A stretch of 64,000 bases of DNA, taken from positions 230,081,803-230,145,802 of the forward strand of contig OV884059.1 of assembly GCA_930367215.1 (NCBI GenBank), read 5' to 3'. This DNA comes from Pollenia angustigena (taxonomy: Eukaryota > Arthropoda > Insecta > Diptera > Polleniidae). Made by a program: the position numbers and the translations under genes. The notes beneath the pieces are model-generated. The model saw only the letters and a program-made list of their open reading frames with translations, was not told the DNA's origin and ran no database searches. Numbering within the stretch: the first letter of the stretch is position 1; each line of letters starts with the position of its first letter. This document shows, one piece after another, positions 22,401-37,400 of the stretch.

Positions 22401-25400
22401 ATCTACAAAAAGGGATCGGAGCATACAAATGTCGATTGTTTATCTCGTGCAACAAAAGTGAATGAAAAACCATCTACGGACAAAATTATCAATGAAGAGG
22501 TAACTGAAGTATGTAGTCAATCAATTTTTGAAATTTCCAGTGAACACATAAATGCTGAAACATTAGCTTCAGGAACCGCAAAAGATCCAGAACTTTCAAA
22601 AATTTTGTCAAATCTACAAAATTGTGATGATGAAGAAGGAAAATACACGCTCGATAATGGTGTTATATTCAAGGGTCAAAGGGTTCTCATTCCCAATAGC
22701 CTCCAGCCTCTAATTCTTCAAGAATTACATCACACCCATCCGGGGATTACGAAAATGAAACAACTTGCGAGAATATACTGTTTTTGGAAAGGAATCTACC
22801 GAGATATCGTAAGAATGGTAAGGTCCTGCGAAGCCTGTGTTGAAGTTCAAAACAAACCTTCAAAAGCCCCACTGCACCAGTGGCAAGAACCAGATGAAAA
22901 CTGGGAAAGAGTTCATATCGATTACGCAGGGCCTTTCCAATATCATAAATTTTTAATTGTCGTCGATGCCAAGTCAAAATGGCCAGAATTTTGAGTCATA
23001 CGGGACTCACCTACAACTCAAATTACAATAAATCTTCTAACCGAAATTTTTTCTACTCATGGGTTTCCTTCAGTAATGGTGTCAGACAACGCTTCAATTT
23101 TCACCAGTAAGCAATTCAAACCTTTTTGCAGTAAAAATGGTATTTTTCAAAAATTAATCGCACCGGGACATCCTAGTACAAACGGGTTAGCTGAATGCAA
23201 CGTTCAAACATTAAAACGCAAATTAAAAGCTATGTCATCGGAACCAGGTTCGTTACAAAAAAAAGTTCAAGAAATTCTCCAAAGATGTCGAGCAACACCT
23301 CTCAGCTGTGGAAAGAGTCTAGCAGAACTTTACTTTAATAGACGTATACGAATTAAACTAGATGCTTTAAAGCATTCGAATCTACAAAACCAATACCAGG
23401 AGTTCGTCAAATAAGCGTGGGAGAAAGAGTCCAAGTTATACATGTTCGAAACAACAAAACAGTATGGAAAACTGGTACTGTACTACGTAAATATGGACAA
23501 CTTCATTATTTAGTTAAGTTAGATGATGGATATACGCTTAAACGGCACATAGACCAACTTAAAGTTACGAAAGTTCAACAACGTAAAGTACGTTTTGCAC
23601 CAGACATTGCTGATGAAAACATGGATCAAAGTTCCTCATCAAGTAATTCGAATACACCTTTAAATCAACAAGCTCAAGAGTACAGCCAGTATATTCTTGA
23701 AACTTCAAATCATCAAAATCCACAGAATCAAGAATCTCAAGAAACTGCGCATCCTCCAAGGATACAGGAGCCGCAAATAGCTCAACAACCTCATCAAGAT
23801 CAAGCTACTCGTAGGTCTGCAAGAATACGTAAAACGCCAACATATCTTCATGATTATGTACCTGAATAACTTGGGAAAGGGGAAATATCCTATTAATTTT
23901 ATTTTTATATTCTCAATTTATTTTACTTTTAAAAATAACAAGATCTCAATTAAGCGTGGGAGATTGTTATAACCCATTGTGAATATTATTAATATGGCAG
24001 CACTGTTTTTATGTCACTGTCTTTTTATTTGCTAATTCGCATTTCATCTAATTATTAGTTTTAAGTCTTTTATATTAACTCGCTAAATAAACATGAATTA
24101 AAACCTACATAAAATACGCGTGCATTATTCAAAGTTCAATCAGATAGAAATATAACACCTACTTAAATAAATTTTCTGAAACTTTAAAAAGTTTCTAAAG
24201 TTTCCTATACATAATTAGCACGCTTTTAAAAAATTTACAACAATTAGTAAATTTTAGCCAACATTTTTATAAAACATTTTTGTATGTACTTAAATATAAG
24301 TTAAATTCCTTAAAAGAGCAAATGTTTGCAAAATCTTTAACTTATAGTAAATATCCAACAAATAATAAGCTTTTTCAAAATATCTAGTATGTACATTTTT
24401 TCAAATCTAGTACAAGTAGCAAAATTAAAAAAAAAATACAAAAATTGCATTAAACACACAAACACTTTTATTTATTCACCATTTAATTATTATTCTCAAT
24501 TACAGTTTTATAATATTCTCACTACTTATACCATATGTACATCGTGAAGGAAGTTTGGGACATCAGGCTAGAGATGCTCTGTTACTTTGTATGGCTTTAT
24601 CACAAAAAAATTCCAATATCGGTACTTATATAGCACAATATTCGTCCATGTGCCCATTATTGGTTACTGGTCTCGGTGGTCTTTATTCACGTCTACCCAA
24701 CTCAATTGAAATCAATTCAATTGATTGGCATCGCATTACACCAGATGATGTTACCGAAATACCTGAATTAACCCTATTTATGAATGCGTTGGAGTTTTGT
24801 AACGCTGTGGTACAAGTGGCTCATGAGCTAATTAAAAATCAATTGCTTGATTTTATGTATCAAGGATTTATTGTACCCGTTTTGGGGCCAGCATTATTAC
24901 AGGTATGTGGTGGGCACATGCACAAAAACACACACACAACATGAAACTACAATTGTTTCTTGTCTGTTCTGTATGTTCATAATAAATGTGTTCCCAATAT
25001 GACTAAATGTTATGTATGTTAAAAAAAATTGTCTTCGATTTTTTGTGGTGTTGGATTATTTTTCAAGATTTATTGCTTTTCTTTACATACATACATATTT
25101 GTTAAATACTATTTTGGTAAAAAGTTGTGTTGTCAATGCATTTTTAAGGAAACATAAATGAAAAGTTAAGGTTTCATTTAAACAAGTCAAAAAAAAAGTA
25201 TAGTAGTAAAACTTTTCAAATACATTTATTAAAATAATCATCCTTATCGTGTTTGGCGAATTCAAAATACGCCTGCGACTATTTGGTAAAATATGTATTA
25301 AAGAGAATGTGAATTTATTCCATTTAATCTATTACCAACCAGTCGCAGGCGTATTTTGAATTCGCCAAACACGATACGGGTGATAATTTTAATAAATATA

Positions 25401-28400
25401 GGCATGTAGTTAAATGTTAAATGTAGAAGTCAAATTTGTAAAAAGGGTTTTTATATATGCAAAGTAATGAAGTAGCACTGTATTCCGAAATTACAACAAT
25501 CGACGCTAAGGATTTGGAGATATAAACAAAAATATGCGCTGGCGCACATTGTTTGAACAGTGTCTGAAATTCATTTTTTTCATGTTCGCCGATTTTGATA
25601 AGTTTTTGGTATTTTGTTGTCAGATATCTGAATACAGTGGTATCCCGGCTTAATGAATTATATATTGTCAGGCCCTTTCGTTATATCGAAAAATTCGTTA
25701 TATCCCGAAGTTTTTTTTAATACATTTTTATTAATAAAACAACAATATTTTAATAAGACAAAGTAAATTCGTTTATTTCCATTCATAACACAAACAAAAA
25801 ATGAAAACTTCATATCATTTGCAATTAAATGAGTACATAGTAGAGAGTTTCTCCCCACTTTGCTTCATTAAACGAATTCCATAGCGTTTTTTGAATCGAC
25901 AGAACCAGCCATGGCTAGCATTAAATTGTTCACCATTAAACTTTTTGTGTAGATCTAGGGCTTTTGCTTTTAATATAGAAACACTAATATGAATGTTTTT
26001 CTTCCTCTTGTTTTGAAACCAATTAAACAATTCTGTTTCCATTCTTGGAAACTCGCCTGTTTTTAAGGCCTTTCTATTCTTTGATCCGAAATTAGTCTTT
26101 TCCGTTTCGCTCAAAAGTTTCCGTTTTGATTTTATAATTCTGCATATTGATGACTTTGGTAGCTGATATTTATTAGATAAAGCACTTAGTCGCAGGCCCT
26201 TGTCAAAATGGCTTTTAAAATAGACAGACAACAATAAAAATGAATACACAAAATATTTAACTATTAATTTAAAAATGTTGTTTTAGTTTTATTAAATTAT
26301 TTAAATGTTATATTAATCGAAGTTAATATCTTTTCACGTTTTCTTGTCCTTCTTCTTTTAATCATAAACACCGACTGCCGACCAAACATATATTTGCCAA
26401 TCATGACAAAACGATAGCACAAAACAATAATGCACTATGGGGCTGGGTAGTTTGTGCGTGACAGTTCGGCACTTCCTGACTATGGCTCGTCCTCGATCCA
26501 TTCTTCTTCATCTAGGATAGGAGAACTTTGGCACCATGACTTCATTTTGTCGGAGGCGTATACTGAACAAAATTTTCGTGTGGTAATTTGCATACCAGGA
26601 ATGTCCTCGATTAGGAACCTGTTTTTACCAAGACTTTTGGTAACGATGTAGGGGCCTCTATATTTCGGCTCAAGCTTACGTGACTCACCAGTGGCTGGTG
26701 CTTCATTTTCGAGCACGACTAAATCCCCTTCAGTATACTCGGTTGGTTAAGCGTGCTTTTCATCAAAACGCATTTTCCATTTTTCTTTTTCTTTGGCTGT
26801 GTTAAGCGAAGCAGCGATATGTTTTTCGTCCATATCTACTTCATTCTCACGTTTTGCTACATCGTCGTGGATAGCAGCTACTATTCGGTTTTGGACTACA
26901 TCAATTAATTTAAATTCTAAAACTAGTTCATTTGGTGTGAAACCCGAAGTGTTACTTTTCTGCGAATTAACAACTCCCTAAGCGTGAGATCCCAATCTCT
27001 AGCTTCTCGTGTTGTTGTTCGTAAATAATTCAGTATCGTCTTTTTCGCCCTTTCGACTTGGCCGTTTGCACGTGGAGTACGTACTGATGTGCTTACGTGT
27101 TGAATACCATTCTGTTGACAATATTGCTCAAACATTTTAGAGGAGAACGCTGTTCCTCTATCACTGATAATCACCTTCGGTAAACCAAAATAACTCGTGA
27201 TTTCGTTTAATACATTTATTACCGGTTGAGTTTTAGTTGTCCTCACAGATTTAACAATCAGATATTTACTGAAAGCGTCAGATATCGCCAAAACGTGCAA
27301 AAAAATGCGAATAAACGGACCTAAGTGGTCAAGGTGTATCTGACGGAATAAAATGGGTTCAGGGTCACTGAAATACAAACATCCTTCCGTTTTACCACCT
27401 TTTGCTTTGTTGTAGCAACACTCCATACAAGCACCTATGTAACTTTTTACGTATTTTCTTATTCCAGGAAACCAAAAATATTGTTTTACGCGTTGAATCG
27501 TTTTCTCCAAACCAAAGTGACCCATGTCGTCATGACATGATTTTATAATGCGCCAGCGTACAGATTTTGGCACCACAAAAAGAGATTTACCATTTTCATG
27601 ACGGTATAAACGACCATTAACCAATTCATAATCAGATTTTATTTTAACTAACTGTGGAGAGGAGTTTTAATTTTTCAAAACAGAAACAATTTCTTTCAGC
27701 GCTGGGTCCTGCAACTGCATGGTAAACAACCAGTCATCTTGATCCACTGTAACCTTCATAATACGATCCACTATTAAACATTCTTCGGGTTGTAAGTCCG
27801 GAGCAACGACTTAGAGCATCGATATGTGCCTTCGTGTATCTTGTCTATGCAATATTTCACAATCGTAGTCCATAATTCTTAAAAACCACCTTGCAACCTT
27901 CGGAATTAACTCCTTTGTAACGTTAGCCTTTGCTATAGCAGAGCAATCGGCTATCACTTGGAAATGTTTTCCTAAAACATAGACGCGAAAACGTTCCAGT
28001 GACTACACCACCGCTAATATTTTTAATTCGTAACTATGATATTTTGCTTCCGTTGGGGAACAATGTCTGCTATAGTAAAATACCGGTTTCCAAATCTTTT
28101 CATCAGTTGACTAAAGTAAAATGCCGGCGATACCTATAGAACTGGCATCTGTATGTACCTGATGATAGGCATTGGCATCATAAAGAACCAAAACAGGCTT
28201 CATTGTTAAAATATTGATTAGATGTTCGAAAGATTTTTGTTGAGCTTCTTCCCACGAAAATTTGGTCCTTCTTTAAAAGACCAGTTAGAGGTTTGGAAAT
28301 GATTGAATAGTTTTCCACAAACTTGCGAAAAAACCCCGTTAAACCCAAGAATCGTCTGAGTTCCGTTAAATCAGTTGGACGTTTAAAATTTCGTATAGCG

Positions 28401-31400
28401 TTGACTTTTTCTATACCTATTTACTATGTGGCCCAGATGAGAAATTTCGGTGACTAAAAACTTGCATTTATCCAACCGTAAAGTTAGACCGTTATCCCTG
28501 AGGATATTTAAAAATTTCTTCAAACGTTGAATACCTTCATCAAAAGTTTTACTTGGTATGATGACATCATCAAGATAGGCTAGCACCTCACCAGGATCCA
28601 TATGTCTTATCAATTGATTCATTATCCTTTGGAAAACCGCGGGGGCGTTAACCAGTCCGAAAGGCATTCGATTATATTCGAAGTGCCCATCCGTTGTAAC
28701 AAAAGCTGTGTACGGTTTTGACGTTTCGACATTTCGATCTGATGATAACCCATTTTAAGATCTAAGGATGTAAAAAACTTGTTACCTGCTAATTGAGCAA
28801 ACTGTTCATCCAAGTTAGGCATAGGAAATGGAGTTTTCTTTGTCACACGATTTAAGGCTCCACACAAAGACGGTATTCGTTGTTTTTCTTTTGGGCTAAA
28901 ACTATTCCAGACGCATACGGAGATGTTGACGGACGAATTATTTTACTGTCTAGCAATTCTTGTACCAATTGCATTACAATTGGTCGTCGGGCAAAAGTTA
29001 TACGATACGGTTTTACGTTATTGGCAACATCTGTTGAAAGTTCAATGTCCATTTTTACCATGTTGCATCTTCCCAGCTCTGACGCAGATTCGGCGAAACA
29101 TTCAGAGTAATTTGAAATAAGTTTTTGTACTTGTTGTTCTTCGTCTGGTGAAAGCTGTTCGTTTGTTGAAATAGCCATCACATTTTCAAACGAGCAGTCA
29201 TCATCTTCGATAACAAATTTTCTACCCTCTTGGCAAATAACATCACCACCAAGAAGCACATTCTGACAGAGAAGGTTGTCAGCGACCACCAATAAATCGG
29301 CGTTTAATTTGTGGCCATCTACCAGCATGCTAACATTTAGTTTTTCGGTGCATATGCATTTTCCACCTGCGAAACCATTAAGAACTGTAGAACACTGCTC
29401 TGGTCTACCCACATCGTTAGCAAAAGACTTCCGCACCATCGAACGACCGCTACCAGGATCGACAAAACAATTAGTAAAGACATCATTGACTCTTACCGTT
29501 TTCACAAGATCAGGAAAATCCATTTTGGGTAGACCAGCTTCGATTTTATTTACAGCTGCTTTCTGTGGGTCCGCTTTACGTTGGGGACACACGTTTGTTG
29601 CATGATTAGTACGTTTACATATGTATGTCACAACGATTCTTTCTTTGCGGTTCTGGACATTTATTAGCGTAATGCCCAACTTTATTACAATTGTAGCATT
29701 TTACAGTTGTTTCCGTTTTCGCTGATTGAGTGGGTATTATTTTTCTAATATTATCCTTAGTATAGTATATATAAGTATGCAGGCTTTACAATATTATTAT
29801 GTTGACAGAAATTAATGATATCCTGGAGAAGTTCTTTGATGTCGTTGTATTTGTTTGAAATTTTTTTCTTGAGATCTTCCTCGTTGATTCCCCTTATTAT
29901 ATGACTAGCTATAGCGGCATCAGAGATACCACCACGTTTACCAAAAGCTAGCATCCTGTAAAAATATTCTTGTGGTGATTCGTCAAGATTACGTTGCATA
30001 CGTGACATCTGTACGTGTATGTCAGCTTCGTTTTCCATACATGGGAAATCTTTTTCAAACTCGTTGGTGGTAAAACTTTGGTGTTTGTGTGTAAGTACGT
30101 TGGTGGTTGACTTTCAATACGCGTATGTGTGTGCATTGGCGCGTTTTGTGCATACACTTGTTGACTAAATATCTGTTGTTGTTGTTTATTCGTTGTATAT
30201 AAACACTGTTTTTGTTGTTGTTGTTGTTGTTGTTGGGAAAATGGCGGTGTATGTACTGACAGGTTCATTTCCGTAATGCTATCACATATTTCATCATCCA
30301 CCAAACCTCGTGTTGGTGAAGATTCCAACGTTGGCCGAAACCCCATCTGTTGCACATTATGAATTGATTTTTCCAACAAATCCAGTCGTCTGGACAAGCT
30401 AGCCTTCGTGTCCCGGAAACTTTCAAATTGTTCCTCACCGAAATGTTCCTCCAGACCAGTGATAACCAAGCCCCGAACTAACCAAGCCCCAAACGCACGC
30501 ACACAAAGATATTATGTACTTGTGTGCGGTCGCAGAGACTGATGATAGTCTGATGTTTTGAAACGAACAAAGTTGTTGTATACATGTGAATTGCCGACCG
30601 TGTCTGTGTGAAAAATACGATTATTGACTGACTCGCGAGCCTTTGGAGTGGCTATCACTGCTCCAGGCGCTCGATTAGGACAGCCTTTTTCCCGTACGTT
30701 GGTAGACCGGCAGTTCTGCACCTTCCACGTTCATATTTCAAAAATTGACCATCTCTTTTTCCTTTCTAATTTCGTTTTCAATAAAAATAAAAAAACACGC
30801 ACGCAATTTCGTTTAACTATTAAAAAAAAACTTTTTGGGAAGCGGACGATCGATCCCACTTCTGAAATTGTCAAAATGGCTTTTAAAACAGACAAACAAC
30901 AATAAAAATGAATGCACAAAATATTTAACTATTAATTTAAAAATGTTTATTTAGTTTTATTAAATTATTTAAAATGTTATATTAATCGAAGTTAATATCT
31001 TTTCACGTTTTCTTGTCCTTCTTCTTTTAATCACAAACACCGACTGCCGACCAAACATATATTTGCCAATCATGTCAAAACGATAGCACAAAACAATAAT
31101 GCACTATGGGGCTGGGTAGTTTGTGCGTGACACCATTTCATATGTTTAATTTTTCTTTAAGAATTAAACGTTTTCCTTAAGGCATTTTAATGTCAACTTT
31201 ACAAAAACTTTACAAAAATGATGTGAAATTCGAACAAGAAAACAAAAATTTGTTTTGTAAACAAAGGTAAAAATGGCTTTGTACCGTAAAAATTTTTATT
31301 TTGGAGAGTAAGCATTTTCTTTGCTTTTTTTGTAAGAAATGAAAATACTTCTTTTAACTCGTTGTTTATAATAAAATCGCTCTTAAAATATGGTAAAATT

Positions 31401-34400
31401 GTAAACAAAAGCAAAAGAGAATGGATGCAAATATGTTTGCATTAATTCTATTTTGTTTTTTCAAATTTTTTTTGTAAAAATTCGTTATATAGAATACAAA
31501 AATTTGCTGTTTCTTTGTAAAATAAGGTACTCAATGGAAAAATATGACCGTACGTTAAATCGCGAATTCGTTAAACTACACGTTAAATCGGGATACCACT
31601 GTATTATGATTCCGTAATATTAGCCTGATATTTTTATATTTGTTTGAACGGACACGCTCAAAGTTCATATATGTTCGCTTGTTTAAAATAGAATGCAAAT
31701 TTACAGTATATTCAATCTTTTGGTACAATCGCAGTAAACTTTTCATTTGACTTTGTTGTATATTTTCGTAAATGACAATTTGCATTAAAAAAAAGTTGGA
31801 AAAAGTGGCATATAAAAAATTTTGTAGAACAAAATATAAACAACATCAAAATTTCAATACAAATCAACTTCAGTGGACTGCATCTTTTTAGCGCTGTAGA
31901 GCGCTGTTTAACGAAAGATGTCACATTACAGCTTAAAGTCTCTCAAAAAATTCAGCTGCTCCTACCTGCTCCTTTCCAAAAAAAAAAAAAAAAAAAAAAA
32001 AACAGTAAAAACTATAAAATGATAAAGTAACAAAACATGAATTTTCGTTCATTCTTGTTGTTGCCATAATTCTTTACTGTTTAAAATTACATAATGTAAT
32101 ATACATACTAGTCAATAAAATTGTTATATGTATATTGTTAAAAAAAGCATAAGCTTCAATTGAATTTGAATTTATTTGTATCAGGTTTGCTGTCCGAGGA
32201 AGCTAGGGAAGCGAGGAATAAAGACTTAAACCTATAGATTACATAATTCTCGAAGAATTGGACGTGTAGCCACTAAAGTAGACGTAATGCATAATCTTTT
32301 ATTGTCTTCAGACCCATTTATAAATAGATTTCGCTCAAAGCTGAAAATCAAAAAAATTGGAGAACGATAATGATGTTAAAAAATGATTAAAATTCTATGC
32401 TTTAATTACTTACTAGATGACCCGTGCGAATATTTCGCACCGTTAGTTGTCATTTTTGTAACATGAAATGAAAATAATTAATAGAAATTTTAGTAACTTC
32501 AATACATTTTATTAAAAGTATAATAATATTAGAAATCATAATATATATCATACATATTTACATACATACAAACATATGTTTAAATGCTTTTATGATACTT
32601 CTTTGAATACAATGTTAGAGGTAATGACATGATCATCGTTAACTTTTTGCCCGTACGAATCCTTTATCAATGAAAATATTATTTTTTCAATTTCTAATTA
32701 TTTTTCGTCATTAGTGTTAGAAATAAGCTTTAAAATGAGATATCATTCATTAAATTTGATGCGGTGGTATGGGAGATATTTGCAACCGACATAAAAAAGT
32801 GCTTTAGAAATAATATATATGATTATAAAAATTAGATTAAAAGTGTATTAAAAACAACTTTCAAAGCAAAATTTTAAATAAACGAAGATATATCGAGGGT
32901 TTATATTAAAAAGTGCTACCTGCAAAATCACAATTTCACAGTGGCGCGAAAAACTTGTTTTTTCCTTTACTTTAAGGCCGGATTGATGGGATGAGGATTG
33001 AGTTGAAACTTAGTTTAACGTAGTGTGAAACTCAGATTTTTCCGTCACAATTTGGTTGGTTATGTTGGCACAAATCTGTTTTGAAATCTATATGGTTAAT
33101 ATGTTCATTCTTGGAACTTACTAAATTTTTGGTTACAAATATAACTGAGATGAATTTTGGACGATAACCCGGCTATAATATCGTCCTAAACTTCTTTATA
33201 TAAAATATAACCGATTGCAATATGCTGTAGGGAATTCATTTTGTTGTTTGATCACTAAATTGGCAGATGCTTTAACACACGTTGCTTTAAAGAAATTATT
33301 TACGAAAAAATTGCAGATAACACTACATATTTAAATATAAACCCTCGATATTCAAAATCGATTTAAAAATAATTTACCTTAACATAATATTCTTTAAAAA
33401 TCAATAATCTGGTTTTTAAATGCCATAATCGGTTACAAACAGCTACTACATATTTATTTTTTGATCATAAATATTAAATGGAATTTTATGTATCGAGAGC
33501 TCAAATGCAAAAAGGCCAAATGAAATTAAAACTAACAACATGTCCGAAAAACATGCATTGATAAGTCGTCCTTGGAATTCTTCAATCAATTTTCATAGAA
33601 ACCCGTTTCATAATATTTTGTTAAATCTGTAAAACTTACTTTTAGGTACGCCCCTTTGTTTTTTAACAAAAAATATTTTAACGTTCTCTTAACCCTTAAA
33701 TTATAGCACTAAGAAATCACTGTTATCTTTGTTTAAGTTTATGGAGGACGCGATTCTAGGTAAAAGATAATGGCAAAAAAGAAGTGGTTCGAACGTGAAA
33801 AAACAGAAGTAGTTTTTTTGGCCATGTATAAAAAAGCGTAATTCAGCGAAACCTGGCACAATTTTTTAGTTAAACTACTTTCAGAGTTTTACGTAGCAAT
33901 AAAATGTCTTGGTTTGATTCCAAAATCTTCTGTATTTTCTTTTTTTTTAAGCCAAAATCTGGGTCGATACGTGACATTTCGAACGTGAAATTTTTTCCAT
34001 AACAATTTAACTGAATAATGATTAAAACAAAATAAAAATTTACCGTTAATCCGAATAACATACTTCTCTTTGAACTCATCCTTAGATTATATATTATATA
34101 TATGTATATATCTAACAAATATCAATTTTCATACCAAATTTTGTTTTGATTGGATAATTTTTGTAAGTGTTATAGCATTTTTAAGAAAAAGGATATATGG
34201 CAAATTTACACACACGTTGCTAGTTGTGTGTGTATCAGCATGACCATTCTTTGTAGTTTTGTGGGCATTATTGAAGCTAAAATTACATTTTTCCATTTCA
34301 GGACACATGGGAGGTGTGCGTGTCCTTGGCTATTTGATGCTAGTGTACCAAATTTCAAACATTTCTGACAACTCCTTCTATTTATGTCCCTTCGTTATAT

Positions 34401-37400
34401 GGGGATAAAGCACTGTGCGTCACGTCACCTAGCAATTATTCTTGTATTTTAGAACCACGTTGTTCAAATTTTTCCTCTTTTTCACTAAATGAAAACCTAG
34501 TTGCGCTATACACCCAAATGCAAAAAAGTAAATAATATTTTTGTTATTCTTTGGGAAACAATTAAAAATGGTTGGTGATGTTACGTGACAAAAAGTAGAT
34601 ATTTCTGTGGAAATACCAATATGTATTTGAAGTTGACAGTTTTTCAGTGCTCTATAGCAGTTATTTTGAGGTTATGGTTTGTAATTGGGGAAAATATGAA
34701 TAACACTGTGCGCGTGAGTAATTTTTTGACTCACAATCACGCTTGCGATTGGTTACAATTGGGCTTTGAGCAAAGAAAATTTTACTACGGTGGCTCACGC
34801 ACTAGGAATTCGAAATTCTCACGTTGACGCACGCTCACTAATATTTTTTTTTATCACGCCGGATCACTTTCTTAATGAAACACAAAGCTTTCCTTTATTT
34901 CAGTATTTATAAACATTTTAAACTAACAAGTTTCAAAGCATAAACAATTCTTCTTCTATCCACATAACTCGGCCCTCTCGTTATTATTTAATTTTTTGCT
35001 CTATAAATTTTGAAGTTGTGATACATAATTTTAAAAGACAATAAAAATAATGATCATCTTATAAAATCCATTTTTGCAGGGAAGCTTTAGTTAGTGAAGT
35101 TTTAGGTAGTTTTAATGTTCTGAATTTTAAAATTTTGGATTTTGAAATTCGCGATTTTTGAATTCGGGATTTTAAGTTTACTAAAATAAACTAAATTTTA
35201 CAGGACAGGGTGTTTTTTATTTCATTCAATCGTAACGGTACCTTATGTGACCATGATATTTTAGGAGATGATGCAAGTTTTGCCAGTAAAGTCATTTATT
35301 AAAAAAAAAACAAAAATTGAAAATTATGTCGCTTAAGCTTTTTCTGCGGTAAGGGCTCGATATGACCCCAGCCCAAATAAGTATGTATGTATGTTTGATG
35401 ATTAAATAAAAATTTCGTTTACGTTGGTCGATTTTTCGTTTGGGCATTGTTTTACACATTGCTTTGGGCGATTTTGCTAAGGGTCATTAAATACTTCTCA
35501 ACTTTAATTTTGAGCGATCCATTGCCCCCGTAATGCAAGGGGAATTCTTCTGATGTGATATATACATAAATAATCAATTTTATACATAACTAAAGTAACC
35601 CTGCCCGCGTTGCTGGACATTACAAAATAAGTCAAATGACGCGAGCAAGCCGAACCTTACACCGACAGAATTTAATTCTCATAAGACCATATAAGAAAAT
35701 TTTTTTGGAATAATTTTTGTCAAATATCACCTCATTTAGGAAAGAAAAATATTAAAGAAAACATACAATAAAACATTCTCACATATAAGAAATTACGTTT
35801 GCACAACTTTGCAGTCTGATTGTTCATCTAAGTGAACACATTTATGGGTAAATTTATAAAATTAGTAAAATCTAAATATTTCTCTATAACAATATCGTAA
35901 CTTTTAAATTTTCGGCCACGGTGGACCTTTTGACGGAAATGTTCATATGTAAGTTCATTTGGGTGGAGCGTTAAAATTAATATTAACCGATATAAGGGCA
36001 AAACTATCCTTAGAGCTCGTGCTAAAACTCTTATTAAATATAAATATTAAATAAAATTAAGTTTGTTATATTTTATTCAATTTAAAAATGACTTTTATAA
36101 GCAAAAAATAAAATTAAAAAAATAACTTTTATTTCTGAGGAATAAATAAAAATCAAGAAATAACGTTTATTTTCTGATAATTAATTAACAGCCTGTTCCA
36201 TGTTGGAATAAGCAGGTGGCATCGTTACGGCAACAAATACAACATTACAACAAAAATGGAAATTATATCACCGTTTATGTCAAAAAATTGTTTTAACAAA
36301 AATCAAAGCGTGCCGCAAAACGTGATGAAATAAATACATGTTTAGCCAATTTTTATTTAATTATGGTCCATATCTTATTTATTTTAATTTAAAATTATCA
36401 AAAACTTTAATAAAATACAATAATCACAGCACAAAACGTGGACTTTTTGTAAACATAAACAAAACTTTGACATAAACCTAGACAAACAATGCAAGAGCAA
36501 AAAATCGTCATCTGGCGTAGTGCTGCCACCTGTTTATTCCACCATGGCCTGTTCATCGATTTCGAATGTTTACGTTCGCATAGAAAATTATATTTAAAAC
36601 AAAAACAAAATTCTAAAATTTGTTGACGTTTGAAATCGTTAAACAATCAGTAAAACTCGAAATAATGTTTACTTTCTTAAGACAGGGTTTTTAAGATGCA
36701 GATTAAGTTTTAACTTAGTTTAACGTAGTCTGAAATAAAACAAAATAATTAAAAACAAAAACCAAATAATTTTTATTTTTGAGGAATAAATAAAACTCAA
36801 GAAATAACTTTTATTTTCTAATGACTTTTCTAAGCCAAAAATAAAACTCGAAATTGTTGAAAAGGCAGTTCAGAATGTACTAATAAAGTGACCTCACAAG
36901 CGCAGCTGTTTGCAGTGATTTTCTTCGTGTGTGACGTTTGTCGTCATTTTTTTTGTTTATTTACTTTTCTTTATAAGGCATTTTGACACTTGCCGTCTCA
37001 ATTCTAGCAACAAAAGGCCTGTTGGTTTTTTTATTGTTTCATTGTTGTAGTACTGAGGTCACTTTGTTAATACATTTTGAGGCAGTTAATTCATGAATTT
37101 GTTACCGATTATGGCCCTTAAAGTATAAAGTCGTTTTGCAAAGTCATTTTATATACATATCGCTCATTTGCTGCAAGACCGGCATAACTCAAAAAATTAA
37201 ATTTTGGAGTTAGAGTTGCAGAATTCTTCGCTTTGTTTTTCTTTATATTGTGTATTTAATTCATCTATATATCTTTTATACTTTCCCAGTTTGAAGAGAA
37301 TGTGTCTTCTTTTTTTTCTAAGTAGTTAGAGCAAATCAAAAACTTTAAATTCGTTTATCTCAAAATGGGTTCTTTTGAGTTATGCCGGTGTTGCAGCAAA

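Larger units (their letters stand above)
19507..24157 (+). mobile_element. Ty3/gypsy LTR retrotransposon, degenerate (FHIP intron 1)
   Basis: Two LTRs, 19507-19696 (190 bp) and 23965-24157 (193 bp), both begin TGTTATAACCC and end AAATATAACA and differ by a handful of substitutions and a small indel, so the insertion is fairly old. Coding order is gag with zinc knuckles, reverse transcriptase, RNase H, integrase, all in the same direction as FHIP. A purine-rich AAGCGTGGGAGAT just before the 3' LTR could be the polypurine tract. Flanking 5-mers ATTAC and CCTAC match only at the last three bases. The primer site was not identified. Confidence 0.92.
26201..31132 (-). mobile_element. Ty3/gypsy LTR retrotransposon 2, degenerate (FHIP intron 2)
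   Basis: LTRs at 26201-26463 (263 bp) and 30869-31132 (264 bp) are about 97 percent alike by eye; read on the minus strand they begin TGTCACGCAC and end TTTTGACA. Coding order on the minus strand is gag, zinc knuckles, protease, RT, RNase H, integrase. It interrupts a pogo-like transposase; 4-mers next to the LTRs (CCCT and CCAT on the plus strand) differ at one base, in line with a 4-bp target duplication. The order of insertion is therefore pogo first, gypsy second. It is antisense to FHIP. Confidence 0.92.
25635..31601 (-). mobile_element. Pogo/Tigger-like DNA transposon, internally deleted, host of an LTR element
   Basis: TIRs CAGTGGTATCCCGG (25635) and CCGGGATACCACTG-type end (31601; here with one mismatch further in, CGGGATACCACTG) are bounded by TA on both sides (25633-25634 and 31602-31603), the target duplication of the Tc1/mariner/pogo superfamily. 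The pogo part is only 566 + 469 bp once the nested LTR element (26201-31132) is removed, about half of a normal pogo. It keeps the DNA-binding domain but no DDE catalytic domain, so it could only move in trans. Confidence 0.85.

Noticed and set aside
29276..29605. Plus-strand ORFs over the gypsy 2 and copia pol genes
   Set aside because: They are antisense shadows of minus-strand pol sequence.
25633..31603. A functional pogo transposase gene
   Set aside because: The DDE catalytic domain is absent and the frame is split by an LTR retrotransposon.
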